A stretch of DNA of 57,829 nt from an uncultured Pelagibacteraceae bacterium (GCA_902538525.1 CACBFA010000003.1:1-57829), one strand, 5' to 3'; positions 36,183-45,481 are shown, numbered from the stretch's first letter. The notes: generated by a model not told the origin, from the letters alone. A program made the numbers and translations.

Positions 36183-37273
36183 TTAATTTATATAGAGAAC
36201 TTTCTAAAAAATTATCTATTTCTCCATCTAATACTTTTTCAGGACTAGAACTTTCAAAATTAGTTCTATTATCTTTTACCATTTTATAAGGGTGTAATAC
36301 ATATGATCTAATTTGATGACCCCATCCAATCTCTGACTTTGAATTTTCAAGATTTTCATTTTCTTTTTCTTTTTTTTTTAACTCGTAGTCATAAAGCCTT
36401 GCTTTTAACATATTCATGCAAGTTTCTTTATTTTTGTGTTGTGATCTTTCATTTTGACATTGTACCACAATTTTTGTTGGCAGGTGTGTAATTCTTACTG
36501 CACTATCTGTTGTGTTGACATGTTGACCTCCCGCTCCACTAGATCTGTATGTATCTATTCTTAAATCTTTTTCTAAAATTTCAACATCAATATTTTCAGA
36601 TATAACTGGGTATACCCAAACACTGGCAAAACTTGTATGTCTTCTAGCACCAGAGTCAAACGGAGAAATTCTGACAAGTCTATGTATTCCTGACTCATTT
36701 TTTAATAATCCGTTTATGTAATCTCCACTTATTTTAATTATTGAAGATTTAATGCCAGCTTCATCGCCTTTATGTTCGCTGATAATTTCGATTTTGAAAT
36801 TTTTTTTGGTTGCCCACTTCATATACATTCTTCTTAAAATATCAGCCCAGTCTTGACTTTCAGTTCCTCCAGCGCCTGCATGAAATTCTAAATAACTATT
36901 AAATGTATCATTATCATTTGATAGAAAACATCTTATTTCAATTTGTTTAATTTTATTAAAGAGTATTTTTATATTTGAGGTTGTCTCTTTAATCATTTCA
37001 TTGTTGTGTTCCTCAATAGCTAATTCATAAATATCAAATAAATCTTTACTTTCATTTGATGTTTCTACAAAATTATTTAATAATTTTTCTAAATTAGTTT
37101 TTTCACGTAAAACTTTTTCAGCATTTTTTTTATCCTGCCAAAAATCTGGTTTTTCTATTAAATTTGATAAATTAATTATTTTTTCTGAAATCTTAGTCTT
37201 TTCAAAGAAACTCCTTTATTCTTTGATTTATTTTTTCTATTTCTGATTTAATATTTAGTATTTCCTGATCCAT
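36175..37273 (-). CDS. prfB: Peptide chain release factor 2, expressed by programmed +1 frameshift
   Basis: Release factor 2 recognises UGA and UAA stops and frees the finished peptide. The gene starts at the ATG at 37273, reads 23 codons (MDQEILNI...KEFL) to an in-frame TGA at 37204-37202, then shifts +1 at CTT and continues from 37203 to the stop at 36175. The joined product is 365 residues, exactly the E. coli length. Without the shift the second frame alone looks like a 273-residue truncated gene. It keeps FHAGAGGTESQDWA, the GGQ motif (SSGAGGQHVNTTDSAVRI) and VVQCQNERSQHKNK. The usual SPF anticodon-like tripeptide is expected where HRLVRISPFDSGARRHTSF stands, and SPF is present. Its start shares one base with the mrcA stop (TAATG). 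Confidence 0.95.
37201..37215 (-). promoter_or_regulatory. Programmed +1 frameshift signal in prfB
   Basis: Read on the minus strand: AGGAG (37215-37211), TTT, the slippery CTT (37207-37205), the stop TGA (37204-37202), then A. This is the same arrangement as E. coli prfB (Shine-Dalgarno-like element, three bases, CTT, TGA). When RF2 is scarce the ribosome pauses at TGA, slips one base and completes RF2, giving autoregulation. Confidence 0.95.
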
Positions 37274-39609
37274 TAATAAAATTTTAATATATTTGTAGTA
37301 TTTAATCTACTATCAAAATTGTTAGATACATTATCTGGTTTATTATCATTATTTTTAAATGACTCGATTATAGCTAACTTGGTTTTAGGATTCGCTTTTT
37401 TTCCAGTTTTTGCATCTATGACCATCATATTTATATTGTCTGCAACTTTGAAAGGTCTTGCGTTAAAAGTATTTGCTGTTTTTTTTATGAACTCTTTAAA
37501 AACTGGCATTGCTGTTTTTGAACCTGTTTCGAATTTACCTAAACTCCTTGGATTATCATAGCCAATGTATACTCCAACCACTAAATTTGATGTAAATCCT
37601 ATAAACCAAGTATCTGTATTTTTGTTTGTTGTTCCGGTCTTGCCAGCTAATTCGAGTTTCAATTCTTTTAAACCTTTTCCAGTTCCACGTTCTATAACAC
37701 CTTTCAACATAGAGGTAATCTGATAGGCTGTTTGTGGTGAAAAAATCTGTTGATATTTATTTTTAATAATTGGTTTACTAGTTCCTTCATATGAAATTAA
37801 ATCACAATTTTCACAGAATCTTTTTTCATTGTTAAAAATAGTTTTTCCTTCACTGTCTTGAATTCTATCAATTAATATTGGATTAACTAATTTTCCACCA
37901 TTCAAAAAAGAACAATAAGCGCTTGTGATTTTTAACAAAGTCGTTTCAGCAGAGCCCAAGGATACTGACATAAGTTCATCTGGATTTTCGTAAATATTTA
38001 ATTTTTTTGAAAAATTTATAATTTTGTCTATACCTAATTCTTGAGCTATTCGGACAGTCATTAGATTTCTTGATTTTTCTATACCTGTTCTTATTGTTGA
38101 AGGTCCATAGAACTTTTTGCCGTAATTTTCTGGTTTCCACATTTTTAAATCATTTCCTTGATCTAATACTATAGGCGCGTCTAATACTAATGTTGTTGGT
38201 AAAAAATTATTTTCTAATGCTAAAGCATATATGAAAGGTTTGAATGCAGATCCAGGCTGACGTTTTGCTTGAGATGCTCTATTAAATTCACTTTGTTTAA
38301 AACTAAATCCACCTGACAATGCTAATACTCTTCCGCTATATGGATCCATCACAACAATGCCTCCATTAGCTCTTGGAAGTTGTTTTAAACTATAGTTTCC
38401 ATCAGATAATTTCTTGACATAAATTATGTCACCAATTTTGAATAGTTTTTTGAATTCCTTCCGCGTCCAATCAATATTATTAAAATTAATTGTTCCATTA
38501 TCATCATTCTGTGTTTTGATGACTGTTTCAAATTTGTCAATTCTAGTAACAACAGCCAATTCCCATCCTAAAGATTTTTCTAAATTTAAGTCTTTAAGAT
38601 CTTTTTTCCAATTTTTGTATTTTTTTATATTTGATAGAGGACCTCTCCATCCTTTTCTCTTATCAAATTCTTGCAAACCATTCCTAAGTGATTGTGTAGC
38701 AATTTTTTGTAATTCTAAATCCAAAGGTGTCTTGATGTTAAATCCTTGTTTATATACTTTATCATATCCATATTTATCAATTACATCTTTTCTAACATCT
38801 TCTACATAATATCTAGAATCTTCTAGGTAAATTCTTTTTCTCTTTTGTAATTTAATTTTAGAGTTAATTAATTTAGAGTGTTGTTTTTGATCAATGAATC
38901 CATTATCTAATAAATTATTTAATACTAAGTTTCTTCTAAATTTTGCTAACTCCTTGTTTTTATATGGATTGTATTTGCTTGGTGCTTTTGGAAGAGCAGC
39001 TAAAAGTGCAGCCTCTCCATAATTGAGTTCACTTATTGGTTTATTAAAATATCTTAAACTAGCTGATGCTATACCATAGCTACCCTCGCCAAGGTAAATT
39101 TGATTTAGATAAAGCTCTAGAATTCTTTTTTTTGATAAAACACGCTCAATTCTAAAAGCTAATATTGCTTCCTTTATTTTTCTATCAATACTTACTTCAT
39201 TAGTTAAAAGAAAGTTTTTTGCTACTTGCTGGGTAATAGTAGAGGCACCTTCTAATCTTTTTGAGTAAAGTAGATTAAAAATGTTATTTTTAATTGCTCT
39301 TACTACTCCTTTGGCATCTACCCCTGGATGGTCAAAAAAGTTTTTATCCTCCGCAGATAAAAAAGCATTTATCACGGTTTGAGATATAGCAGAATATGGA
39401 ACAAAAATTCTTTTTTCAGATGAAAAATCGCTTACTAACACTCCGTTTCCTGAATACAGCTTGCTTGATACTGGTGGTTTATAATTTTTAAGATATTTGT
39501 AATCTGGCAATTTATTGGAATAAGTCCAAAGAATAGATATTATTGATAATAATATTAGAAGAGATGACAATAATCCAAATATTAGTAATCTTTTAAAAAA
39601 CTTTTGCAT
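37273..39609 (-). CDS. mrcA: Penicillin-binding protein 1A (bifunctional peptidoglycan synthase)
   Basis: A 778-residue class A PBP that polymerises and cross-links peptidoglycan. There is one N-terminal membrane helix (about residues 8-30). The glycosyltransferase catalytic Glu is in AEDKNFFDHPG (residue 87), with GASTITQQVAKN and RKIKEAILAFRIE following. An OB-like insert lies around residues 290-410. In the transpeptidase domain the Ser nucleophile is in GSAFKPF (about 453), the SxN-type motif is in EKSRNLMTV and KTGTTNKNTDTWF is near 656. It heads the mrcA-prfB-asmA run and is divergent from the RNase E/G gene across 81 bases. Confidence 0.95.
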   Translation of the reverse strand: MQKFFKRLLIFGLLSSLLILLSIISILWTYSNKLPDYKYLKNYKPPVSSKLYSGNGVLVSDFSSEKRIFVPYSAISQTVINAFLSAEDKNFFDHPGVDAKGVVRAIKNNIFNLLYSKRLEGASTITQQVAKNFLLTNEVSIDRKIKEAILAFRIERVLSKKRILELYLNQIYLGEGSYGIASASLRYFNKPISELNYGEAALLAALPKAPSKYNPYKNKELAKFRRNLVLNNLLDNGFIDQKQHSKLINSKIKLQKRKRIYLEDSRYYVEDVRKDVIDKYGYDKVYKQGFNIKTPLDLELQKIATQSLRNGLQEFDKRKGWRGPLSNIKKYKNWKKDLKDLNLEKSLGWELAVVTRIDKFETVIKTQNDDNGTINFNNIDWTRKEFKKLFKIGDIIYVKKLSDGNYSLKQLPRANGGIVVMDPYSGRVLALSGGFSFKQSEFNRASQAKRQPGSAFKPFIYALALENNFLPTTLVLDAPIVLDQGNDLKMWKPENYGKKFYGPSTIRTGIEKSRNLMTVRIAQELGIDKIINFSKKLNIYENPDELMSVSLGSAETTLLKITSAYCSFLNGGKLVNPILIDRIQDSEGKTIFNNEKRFCENCDLISYEGTSKPIIKNKYQQIFSPQTAYQITSMLKGVIERGTGKGLKELKLELAGKTGTTNKNTDTWFIGFTSNLVVGVYIGYDNPRSLGKFETGSKTAMPVFKEFIKKTANTFNARPFKVADNINMMVIDAKTGKKANPKTKLAIIESFKNNDNKPDNVSNNFDSRLNTTNILKFY

Positions 39610-39690
39610 TTTAGTTTAAATATCTTGCGAATTTGTTATTCTTAAGGCACAGAATTTATTAAATTAACTTATGAAAAAATCAGCAATATT

Positions 39691-41457
39691 ATGTCAAAAA
39701 ATTTATATATCGATGCATCGCATCCTAATGAAACTAGAGTTGTTCTTAAAAGTAATAATCATATCGAAGACTATGAATATGAAAGTATAAACAACACTTT
39801 AATTAAGAATAATATTTATCTCGGAAAAGTAAGTAGAATTGAACCTTCTTTGCAAGCAGCATTTGTTGACTTTGGAAGAGAAAGACATGGTTTTCTATCT
39901 TTTAATGATATCCAGTCTGATTATTATCAGCTACCTTTAAGTGATTTAGAAAAAATAAAACAAGAAGAAGAGAAGGTTCGAGAGGAACTTTCAAAACAAA
40001 GTGAAAACATAGAAGATAAAATTCTTGAAGGTAAAGAGGAAATTAAAATTGATGATCCTGTTGAAAAAAAAGAGGACGATGAAAAAGATAAAATAAATAC
40101 TCAAAAAAAATTTCCATCAAAAAGATACAAAATCCAAGAAGTAATAAAACCAAATCAAGTAATTTTGGTTCAAGTATTAAAAGATGAAAGGGGTTTAAAA
40201 GGAGCAGCGCTTAGTACTTTTATTTCCATTGCTGGAAAATACATAGTTTTAATGCCTAACACAGCCAAAGGTGGAGGAATTTCTAGAAAAATATTTAATC
40301 CAGGAGAAAGAAAAAAAATTAGAAATATATTAAATGAAATAACTATTCCAAAAGAGATGGGAATTATAGTTAGAACAGCAGGATCAAACAAAACAAAAAA
40401 TGAAATCGAGAACGATTTAAAAAATTTAATTAAAGTTTGGGATCAAATAAAAGATAACGCATTAAATTCAATTGCCCCATCTTTAATTCATCAAGAAAGT
40501 GATATTATAAAAAGATGTATAAGAGACATGTACGATGATGATACTCAAAATATATATGTTGAAGGAAATGAAGGATATCAAAAAACAAAAAATTATTTGA
40601 AATTAATGATGCCGAATCAATTAAAAAAAGTAAAAAAATATAGAGATAAAGTACCCCTTTTTTATAAAGAAAATATAGAAAAAAAATTATTTGAAATTTT
40701 TGAGACAGAAGTGAAACTGACTTCAGGTGGATATTTAGTAATAAACCCAACTGAGGCACTAGTTTCTATAGATGTAAACTCAGGAAAATCAATAAAACAA
40801 AAAAATGTTGAAAGCACTGCTTTTGATACAAATATCGAAGCAGCAGAAGAAATTGCAAGACAAATAAAAATAAGAGATTTATCTGGATTAATAATAATTG
40901 ATTTTATTGATATGCTTAGTTTCAATAATCGAAGACAGGTTGAAAGGAAATTAAAAGAGAAATGTAGAAATGATAGAGCAAGAATTCAAATTGGTAGAAT
41001 AAGTAATTTTGGATTACTAGAAATGTCAAGACAGAGATTAAGAGAAAGTAATGTGAAATGGCACATGAAATTGACAGATGAAACCTTTGTATTGAAAATA
41101 CTTAAATTAATTGAAATAAAATCATTAGAACATAATGCAAAATTAGTAGAATTAACTATTAACGATAAAATTGAAAAACATATTACTGATCACTATGACG
41201 AAGTAGTTAAATACTTTGAAAAAAAGTATAAAGCTAAAATTGATTTAAACACAAATAATGATTTAAATTTAGAAGACTATATAATTGAGTTCAAATCAAA
41301 AACAAAGAAAGTATTAGATAAAATTGAAAAAGTTGAGAAACTTGAAGCTTTAAAAATTGAAAACAAAAAAGATGATAATATTGCTAAAAGTAAAGAGAGA
41401 AAGATATTTAAAAAAAGGAAGTTCAGAAAAAAATTTTACAAGAAAAAAACTAAATAA
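39691..41457 (+). CDS. rne: Ribonuclease E/G family endoribonuclease
   Basis: A 588-residue endoribonuclease for rRNA and mRNA processing. The S1 domain spans roughly 35-160 and is interrupted at about 88-135 by a highly charged Glu/Lys insert. GRISRKIFNPGERKKIRNI-like and IIVRTAGSNKT blocks follow. Catalytic magnesium ligands are Asp361 in VSIDVNSGKS and Asp in LIIIDFIDM (about 404). After EMSRQRLRES I see no CPxC zinc-link motif, which E. coli RNase E uses to hold the tetramer. The tail is lysine-rich and lacks the long RNase E degradosome scaffold. Length lies between RNase G and RNase E. Ends overlap thiG tail to tail by eight bases. Confidence 0.88.
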   Translation: MSKNLYIDASHPNETRVVLKSNNHIEDYEYESINNTLIKNNIYLGKVSRIEPSLQAAFVDFGRERHGFLSFNDIQSDYYQLPLSDLEKIKQEEEKVREELSKQSENIEDKILEGKEEIKIDDPVEKKEDDEKDKINTQKKFPSKRYKIQEVIKPNQVILVQVLKDERGLKGAALSTFISIAGKYIVLMPNTAKGGGISRKIFNPGERKKIRNILNEITIPKEMGIIVRTAGSNKTKNEIENDLKNLIKVWDQIKDNALNSIAPSLIHQESDIIKRCIRDMYDDDTQNIYVEGNEGYQKTKNYLKLMMPNQLKKVKKYRDKVPLFYKENIEKKLFEIFETEVKLTSGGYLVINPTEALVSIDVNSGKSIKQKNVESTAFDTNIEAAEEIARQIKIRDLSGLIIIDFIDMLSFNNRRQVERKLKEKCRNDRARIQIGRISNFGLLEMSRQRLRESNVKWHMKLTDETFVLKILKLIEIKSLEHNAKLVELTINDKIEKHITDHYDEVVKYFEKKYKAKIDLNTNNDLNLEDYIIEFKSKTKKVLDKIEKVEKLEALKIENKKDDNIAKSKERKIFKKRKFRKKFYKKKTK

Positions 41458-42223
41458 TTCCTTTATTTGTAGTTGATGCAGATCCAAATAAATTTGGATT
41501 AATTCTTCCAGACAAATATGATTTTCTTCCAGAAATTACTGCAAGCTTCATAGCTTCTGCCATTTGAGATGGATTTTTAGCTTTTGCAATTGCAGTATTT
41601 ATTAAAACACCGTCACATCCTAACTCCATTGCAATACTAGCATCAGACGCTTGTCCAATTCCAGCATCAATAATTAAAGGTAATTTTGTTTGTTTTCTAA
41701 TAATTTTAATATTAACTTTATTTTGTATTCCAAGACCTGAACCAATTGGAGCAGCAAGAGGCATAATTGCAACAGCACCTGCATTTTCCAATCTTTTTGC
41801 CATTAATGGATCATCATTGCAATAAACCATTACTTTAAAACCCTCTTTTGTTAATAATTCAGTAGATCTTAAAGTTTCAATCATTTCAGGAAAAAGGTTT
41901 CTTTTGTCACCTAATACCTCTAATTTTACTAATTTCCATCCACCTATTTCTCTTGCTAATCTTAAAGTTCTAATTGCATCTTCTGCCGTAAAACATCCAG
42001 CTGTGTTAGGCAAATATGTTATTTTTTTTGGATCTATATAATCCATTAATCTAGCTTTATTCTTATTAGATATGTTAACTCTTCTGACTGCAACTGTCAC
42101 TATGTCTGCACCAGAAGTCTTAATAGCTTTAGCACATTCACTGAAGCTTTTATATTTTCCAGTTCCAACTATCAAGCGTGATTTAAAAATCTTATTTGCT
42201 ATCTTAAATCTTTTATCAATCAT
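41450..42223 (-). CDS. thiG: Thiazole synthase ThiG
   Basis: A 257-residue TIM-barrel enzyme making the thiazole phosphate ring of thiamine from deoxyxylulose phosphate, dehydroglycine and ThiS thiocarboxylate. The Schiff-base lysine is Lys100 in WKLVKLEVLGD. FKSRLIVGTGKY, LPNTAGCFTAEDAIRTLRLARE, PIGSGLGIQN and LIIDAGIGQASDA are classic blocks. The start overlaps the thiS stop by one base. No other thiamine genes are in the window. Confidence 0.95.
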   Translation of the reverse strand: MIDKRFKIANKIFKSRLIVGTGKYKSFSECAKAIKTSGADIVTVAVRRVNISNKNKARLMDYIDPKKITYLPNTAGCFTAEDAIRTLRLAREIGGWKLVKLEVLGDKRNLFPEMIETLRSTELLTKEGFKVMVYCNDDPLMAKRLENAGAVAIMPLAAPIGSGLGIQNKVNIKIIRKQTKLPLIIDAGIGQASDASIAMELGCDGVLINTAIAKAKNPSQMAEAMKLAVISGRKSYLSGRINPNLFGSASTTNKGII

Positions 42224-42441
42224 TATCCACCACCGATAAAATGAACAATTTCTATTTTATCACCTTTCTTTAATCGAATTTTAGAAATTCTATTTTTGTC
42301 TATAATTTTTTTGTTTAGTTCTATAGCTATTTTATTTAATGGCATTTTTAATTTTGTTATCAAGCTCTTAAGTGTAAATTTAGGAATTATTTGCATTTGC
42401 TTGCCATTTACAGTTATTTTTATTTTATTTTTAATATTCAT
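42223..42441 (-). CDS. thiS: Sulfur carrier protein ThiS
   Basis: A 72-residue ubiquitin-like sulfur carrier. ITVNGKQMQI starts the fold and the C-terminus ends in FIGGG, whose last Gly is adenylated and converted to the thiocarboxylate used by ThiG. It is coupled to thiG through a one-base stop/start overlap. The activating enzyme ThiF is not nearby. Confidence 0.9.
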   Translation of the reverse strand: MNIKNKIKITVNGKQMQIIPKFTLKSLITKLKMPLNKIAIELNKKIIDKNRISKIRLKKGDKIEIVHFIGGG

Positions 42442-42457
42442 ATATTATAAAGAATTC

Positions 42458-42901
42458 GTGAGTAAAATATTAATAATTAATGGTCCTAATCTTAATCTAA
42501 TAGGTGAAAGAGAACAATCACAATATGGTAGCAAAGATTATAAATTCCTAGAGGATATTTGTGAGAAAAAATCTAAAGAATTAAGTTTAACTCTTGAAAT
42601 GAAACAATCAAATGTTGAAGGAGAAATCGTAGATATTATTCAAAGTGCCAGAAACAAATTCGATGGAATTATAATTAATGCAGGTGGATATAGCCACACA
42701 TCAGTTGCAATTAGAGATGCACTAGATATATTTAAAGGCAAGATAATTGAACTTCATATATCAAATATATATAAAAGAGAGGAATTTCGTCATAAATCTA
42801 TAATAAGTGGTGTTGTTACAGGAATAATTTGTGGATTAGGAATAAATGGATATATTTTAGCCATAAATTCTATGCATGAAATGTTAAATGAAAATAAATA
42901 A
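42458..42901 (+). CDS. aroQ: 3-Dehydroquinate dehydratase type II
   Basis: A 147-residue type II dehydroquinase of the shikimate pathway. ILIINGPNLNLIGERE is the N-terminal block, with the catalytic Tyr expected in SQYGSK. Conserved INAGGYSHTSVAIRDAL and ELHISNIYKREEFRHKS carry the active-site Asn, His and Arg. I start at GTG 42458, which gives the normal N-terminus. The frame is open upstream to 42296, but those 54 hydrophobic residues overlap thiS on the other strand and are not part of the family. It overlaps accB by 14 bases, the usual alphaproteobacterial order. Confidence 0.93.
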   Translation: MSKILIINGPNLNLIGEREQSQYGSKDYKFLEDICEKKSKELSLTLEMKQSNVEGEIVDIIQSARNKFDGIIINAGGYSHTSVAIRDALDIFKGKIIELHISNIYKREEFRHKSIISGVVTGIICGLGINGYILAINSMHEMLNENK

Positions 42902-43310
42902 AAATATAATCAAGGAGCTTACAGAATATTTAAATGAATTTAATCTTACAGAGATAGAATATACTGAAAAAGATATAAAAGTTAAAGTATCAAAATCTTC
43001 TGGATCAAATTTAACATCAATTAAAGAAATAAAATCAGAAATAAAAACAAAAAATATTAAAATAGATAATGTTAGTGGGACTGAAGTTCCATCGCCTATT
43101 ATAGGAACAGCTTATTTAGCACCAGAACCTGGTGGTAAAAAGTTTGTAGAAGTCGGTAAAAAAATTAACAAAGGTGATACAATAATGATTGTTGAAGCTA
43201 TGAAAACAATGAATCACGTACCATCTCCAATAGCAGGTACTGTAAAAAAAATTTGCGTCGAAGATGGTCAACCTGTTGAATATGGACATACGATAGCGAT
43301 AATTGAGTAA
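42888..43310 (+). CDS. accB: Biotin carboxyl carrier protein of acetyl-CoA carboxylase
   Basis: A 140-residue BCCP that carries biotin for malonyl-CoA formation in fatty-acid synthesis. The biotinyl domain has VPSPIIGTAYLAPEPG and the attachment site EAMKTMN, with biotin on Lys106. The N-terminal 55 residues form a charged helix and linker. The start overlaps aroQ and the stop lies two bases before accC. Confidence 0.94.
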   Translation: MKINKNIIKELTEYLNEFNLTEIEYTEKDIKVKVSKSSGSNLTSIKEIKSEIKTKNIKIDNVSGTEVPSPIIGTAYLAPEPGGKKFVEVGKKINKGDTIMIVEAMKTMNHVPSPIAGTVKKICVEDGQPVEYGHTIAIIE

Positions 43311-43312
43311 TA

Positions 43313-44650
43313 ATGTTCAAAAAAATACTTGTTGCAAATAGAGGTGAGATAGCTGTTAGAGTTATAAGAGCCTGTAAAGAATGGGGTATACAAACAGTCG
43401 CCATTCATTCTGATGTTGATAGAAATAGTATGCACGTTAGATTAGCTGACGAAAGTATATGTGTAGGTCCACACCAAGCAGCAAATAGTTATTTAAATAT
43501 TCCTGCCATAATGTCAGCTATTGAATTAACAAATTCTGAAGCTGTTCATCCAGGATATGGTTTTTTATCTGAAAATTATGAATTTGCAAAAATTCTTGAA
43601 CAAAACAAAATTAAATTTATTGGTCCATCGTCTTCATTAATTAAAATGATGGGTGATAAAATTGAAGCAAAAAAAATTGCAAAAAAATATGGTCTTCCAG
43701 TAATTGAAGGATCAGAAGGTGGAGTATCTGATTTTAATGAAGCAAAAAAAATATGTAAACAAATTGGATATCCAGTGTTGATAAAGGCAGCTGGTGGTGG
43801 TGGTGGAAAAGGAATGAAAGTTGTTAGAAAAGAAGATGAATTTGAAAGCTTATTTTTGACTGCAAAAACTGAGGCAAGAAAGTTTTTTGGTAATGATGAA
43901 GTCTACATTGAGAAATTTTTTCAAAATCCGAGACATATTGAAGTTCAAGTATTATCTGGTAAAAATAGAACTGTGCATCTTCATGAAAGAGATTGCTCTA
44001 TTCAAAGAAGACATCAAAAATTAATTGAAGAGACACCTAGCCCTTTACTAAATGATCAAATAAGAAATGATCTTTTTGATAAAACTGTAAAAATGGTAAG
44101 CCAAATTGGATATGAAGGTGCAGGGACAGTAGAATTTATTTTTGAGGAAGGAAAATTTTATTTTTTAGAAATGAATACTAGAATACAGGTTGAACATCCA
44201 GTAACAGAAGTGGTTACTGGAATAGATTTAATAAAAGAACAAATTTGGATAGCGTATGATGGTAATACTGCCTTAAAACAGGAAGATATTAAGCCAAGAG
44301 GTCATGCGATTGAATGTAGAATAAATGCTGAAGATGTGAGTAAAAATTTTCAACCTTCGCCAGGAGAAATTACGATGTGCCATCAACCTTCAGGTTTTAG
44401 GACTAGAGTAGATGGATCAATATTTCAAGGATATAAGGTAACTCCCTACTATGACAGTATGATTTGTAAAGTAATTTGTCATGGAAGAAATAGAACTGAA
44501 GCAATTCAAAGAATGCGGAGATCCTTGGATGAATTTGTTATTGAGGGTATAAAGACAACAATAGACTTGCATAAAATACTCTTAAACCACGAAAAGTTTT
44601 TAAATTCAGATTTTAATGTGAGTTGGCTTGACAAGGAAAAATTACTTTAA
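43313..44650 (+). CDS. accC: Biotin carboxylase subunit of acetyl-CoA carboxylase
   Basis: A 445-residue ATP-grasp enzyme that carboxylates biotin on AccB. KILVANRGEIAVRVIRACKE opens the biotin carboxylase N-domain. KAAGGGGGKGMKVV (about residue 160) is the glycine-rich ATP loop, and HERDCSIQRRHQKLIEE and EMNTRIQVEHPVTE hold catalytic residues. The end meets the DUF2155 gene tail to tail with stops sharing TTAA. Confidence 0.96.
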   Translation: MFKKILVANRGEIAVRVIRACKEWGIQTVAIHSDVDRNSMHVRLADESICVGPHQAANSYLNIPAIMSAIELTNSEAVHPGYGFLSENYEFAKILEQNKIKFIGPSSSLIKMMGDKIEAKKIAKKYGLPVIEGSEGGVSDFNEAKKICKQIGYPVLIKAAGGGGGKGMKVVRKEDEFESLFLTAKTEARKFFGNDEVYIEKFFQNPRHIEVQVLSGKNRTVHLHERDCSIQRRHQKLIEETPSPLLNDQIRNDLFDKTVKMVSQIGYEGAGTVEFIFEEGKFYFLEMNTRIQVEHPVTEVVTGIDLIKEQIWIAYDGNTALKQEDIKPRGHAIECRINAEDVSKNFQPSPGEITMCHQPSGFRTRVDGSIFQGYKVTPYYDSMICKVICHGRNRTEAIQRMRRSLDEFVIEGIKTTIDLHKILLNHEKFLNSDFNVSWLDKEKLL

Positions 44651-45054
44651 GAGTAACACTTTTTTAACCATATATCATAGACAGGATGATCAAAAGGTCT
44701 AATAGATGGAGATGATGCAAATGTCCAGTCATTAAAAATGAAGACTTTGTTCTCATCTTTGTTTACTGTATCTCTTACTTGCATGTATGCTATAACTTCC
44801 GGATCATCATCAAATTTTGAATTATTACATTTAAGAATATTTATAGATAGATTTTTAAATTTATATTCCCTTCCAACCTTAATCTCTATGATATCACTCT
44901 GAGAGTTTACTTTATCTAGTATTGTTAAAACAGCGTAACTTTCTGTTTGTGAATGATTTTCACTCAAAGAATTATTCATTAACAAACAATAAGTAAAAAA
45001 AACAATTATATAAACTCTAGCTTTTCCAAGAAGTGTATTTTTTGTTTGAAGCAT
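44647..45054 (-). CDS. DUF2155 periplasmic protein
   Basis: A 135-residue protein with an N-terminal hydrophobic signal (about residues 12-31). The conserved C-terminal part VFIFNDWTFASSPSIRPFDHPVYDIWLKKC is the DUF2155 signature found mainly in alphaproteobacteria. It contains two Cys (75 and 133) that could pair in the periplasm. Its start overlaps the NDUFA12-like gene by 38 bases. Function is unknown. The pairing with the complex I accessory gene is conserved as I recall. Confidence 0.82.
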   Translation of the reverse strand: MLQTKNTLLGKARVYIIVFFTYCLLMNNSLSENHSQTESYAVLTILDKVNSQSDIIEIKVGREYKFKNLSINILKCNNSKFDDDPEVIAYMQVRDTVNKDENKVFIFNDWTFASSPSIRPFDHPVYDIWLKKCYS

Positions 45055-45373
45055 TTTTACTTTTATTTTTTTTTGGATGATAAGAATTTTCTGTTCCTGT
45101 TTGATTTGGCATATGCTCTTTTTGCCAACTATATTTGTCTAATTCGTGACTGTTTTCAATTTTATTTCCCGTATGATGCATCCAAGAATACCATTCACTG
45201 GGTATTTTTGATGCCTCAACTTCCCCATTATAAATAACCCACCTTTTTCCTGACTTGCTCTCATAATATTTATTACCTAAATTATCTTCGCCAACCAATT
45301 TTCCAAATAAAATTGTATTTAGCCTAGTCCCAAATGTTTGATTGTTCCACCAAGTAAAAATTTCTTTAATCAT
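45017..45373 (-). CDS. NADH dehydrogenase (complex I) 17.2-kDa/NDUFA12-like accessory subunit
   Basis: A 118-residue NDUFA12-family protein, an accessory subunit of respiratory complex I found in alphaproteobacteria and mitochondria. LFGKLVGEDNLGNKYYESKSGKRWVIYNG is the defining block, followed by SEWYSWMHHT and the C-terminal SYHPKK. I use the ATG at 45373 because it gives the family N-terminus. The longer frame to 45463 adds 30 residues without similarity. Peripheral to the inner membrane on the cytosolic side. Confidence 0.9.
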   Translation of the reverse strand: MIKEIFTWWNNQTFGTRLNTILFGKLVGEDNLGNKYYESKSGKRWVIYNGEVEASKIPSEWYSWMHHTGNKIENSHELDKYSWQKEHMPNQTGTENSYHPKKNKSKNASNKKYTSWKS

Positions 45374-45481
45374 TTTATTTAAATTATTTTCAATTTGTAA
45401 TTGTAAATTTACAATTAGACTATAATTAAAAAATGTATATACATAAATCTTATCAAGATTCAATTTACAAATAGGATTACA

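Noticed and set aside
36175..36996. A truncated 273-residue release-factor-2 gene starting at an internal ATG
   Set aside because: The upstream sequence encodes the missing N-terminus in the same frame back to 37203 and joins a leader ORF by a classical +1 frameshift, so the gene is complete.
38426..38809. A 127-residue plus-strand open frame
   Set aside because: It is antisense to the mrcA mid-domain and shows only the hydrophobic composition expected from reverse-reading Lys- and Asp-rich codons.
42296..42457. An N-terminal membrane extension of aroQ
   Set aside because: These 54 hydrophobic residues arise from the antisense of thiS. Type II dehydroquinases start at the GTG at 42458.
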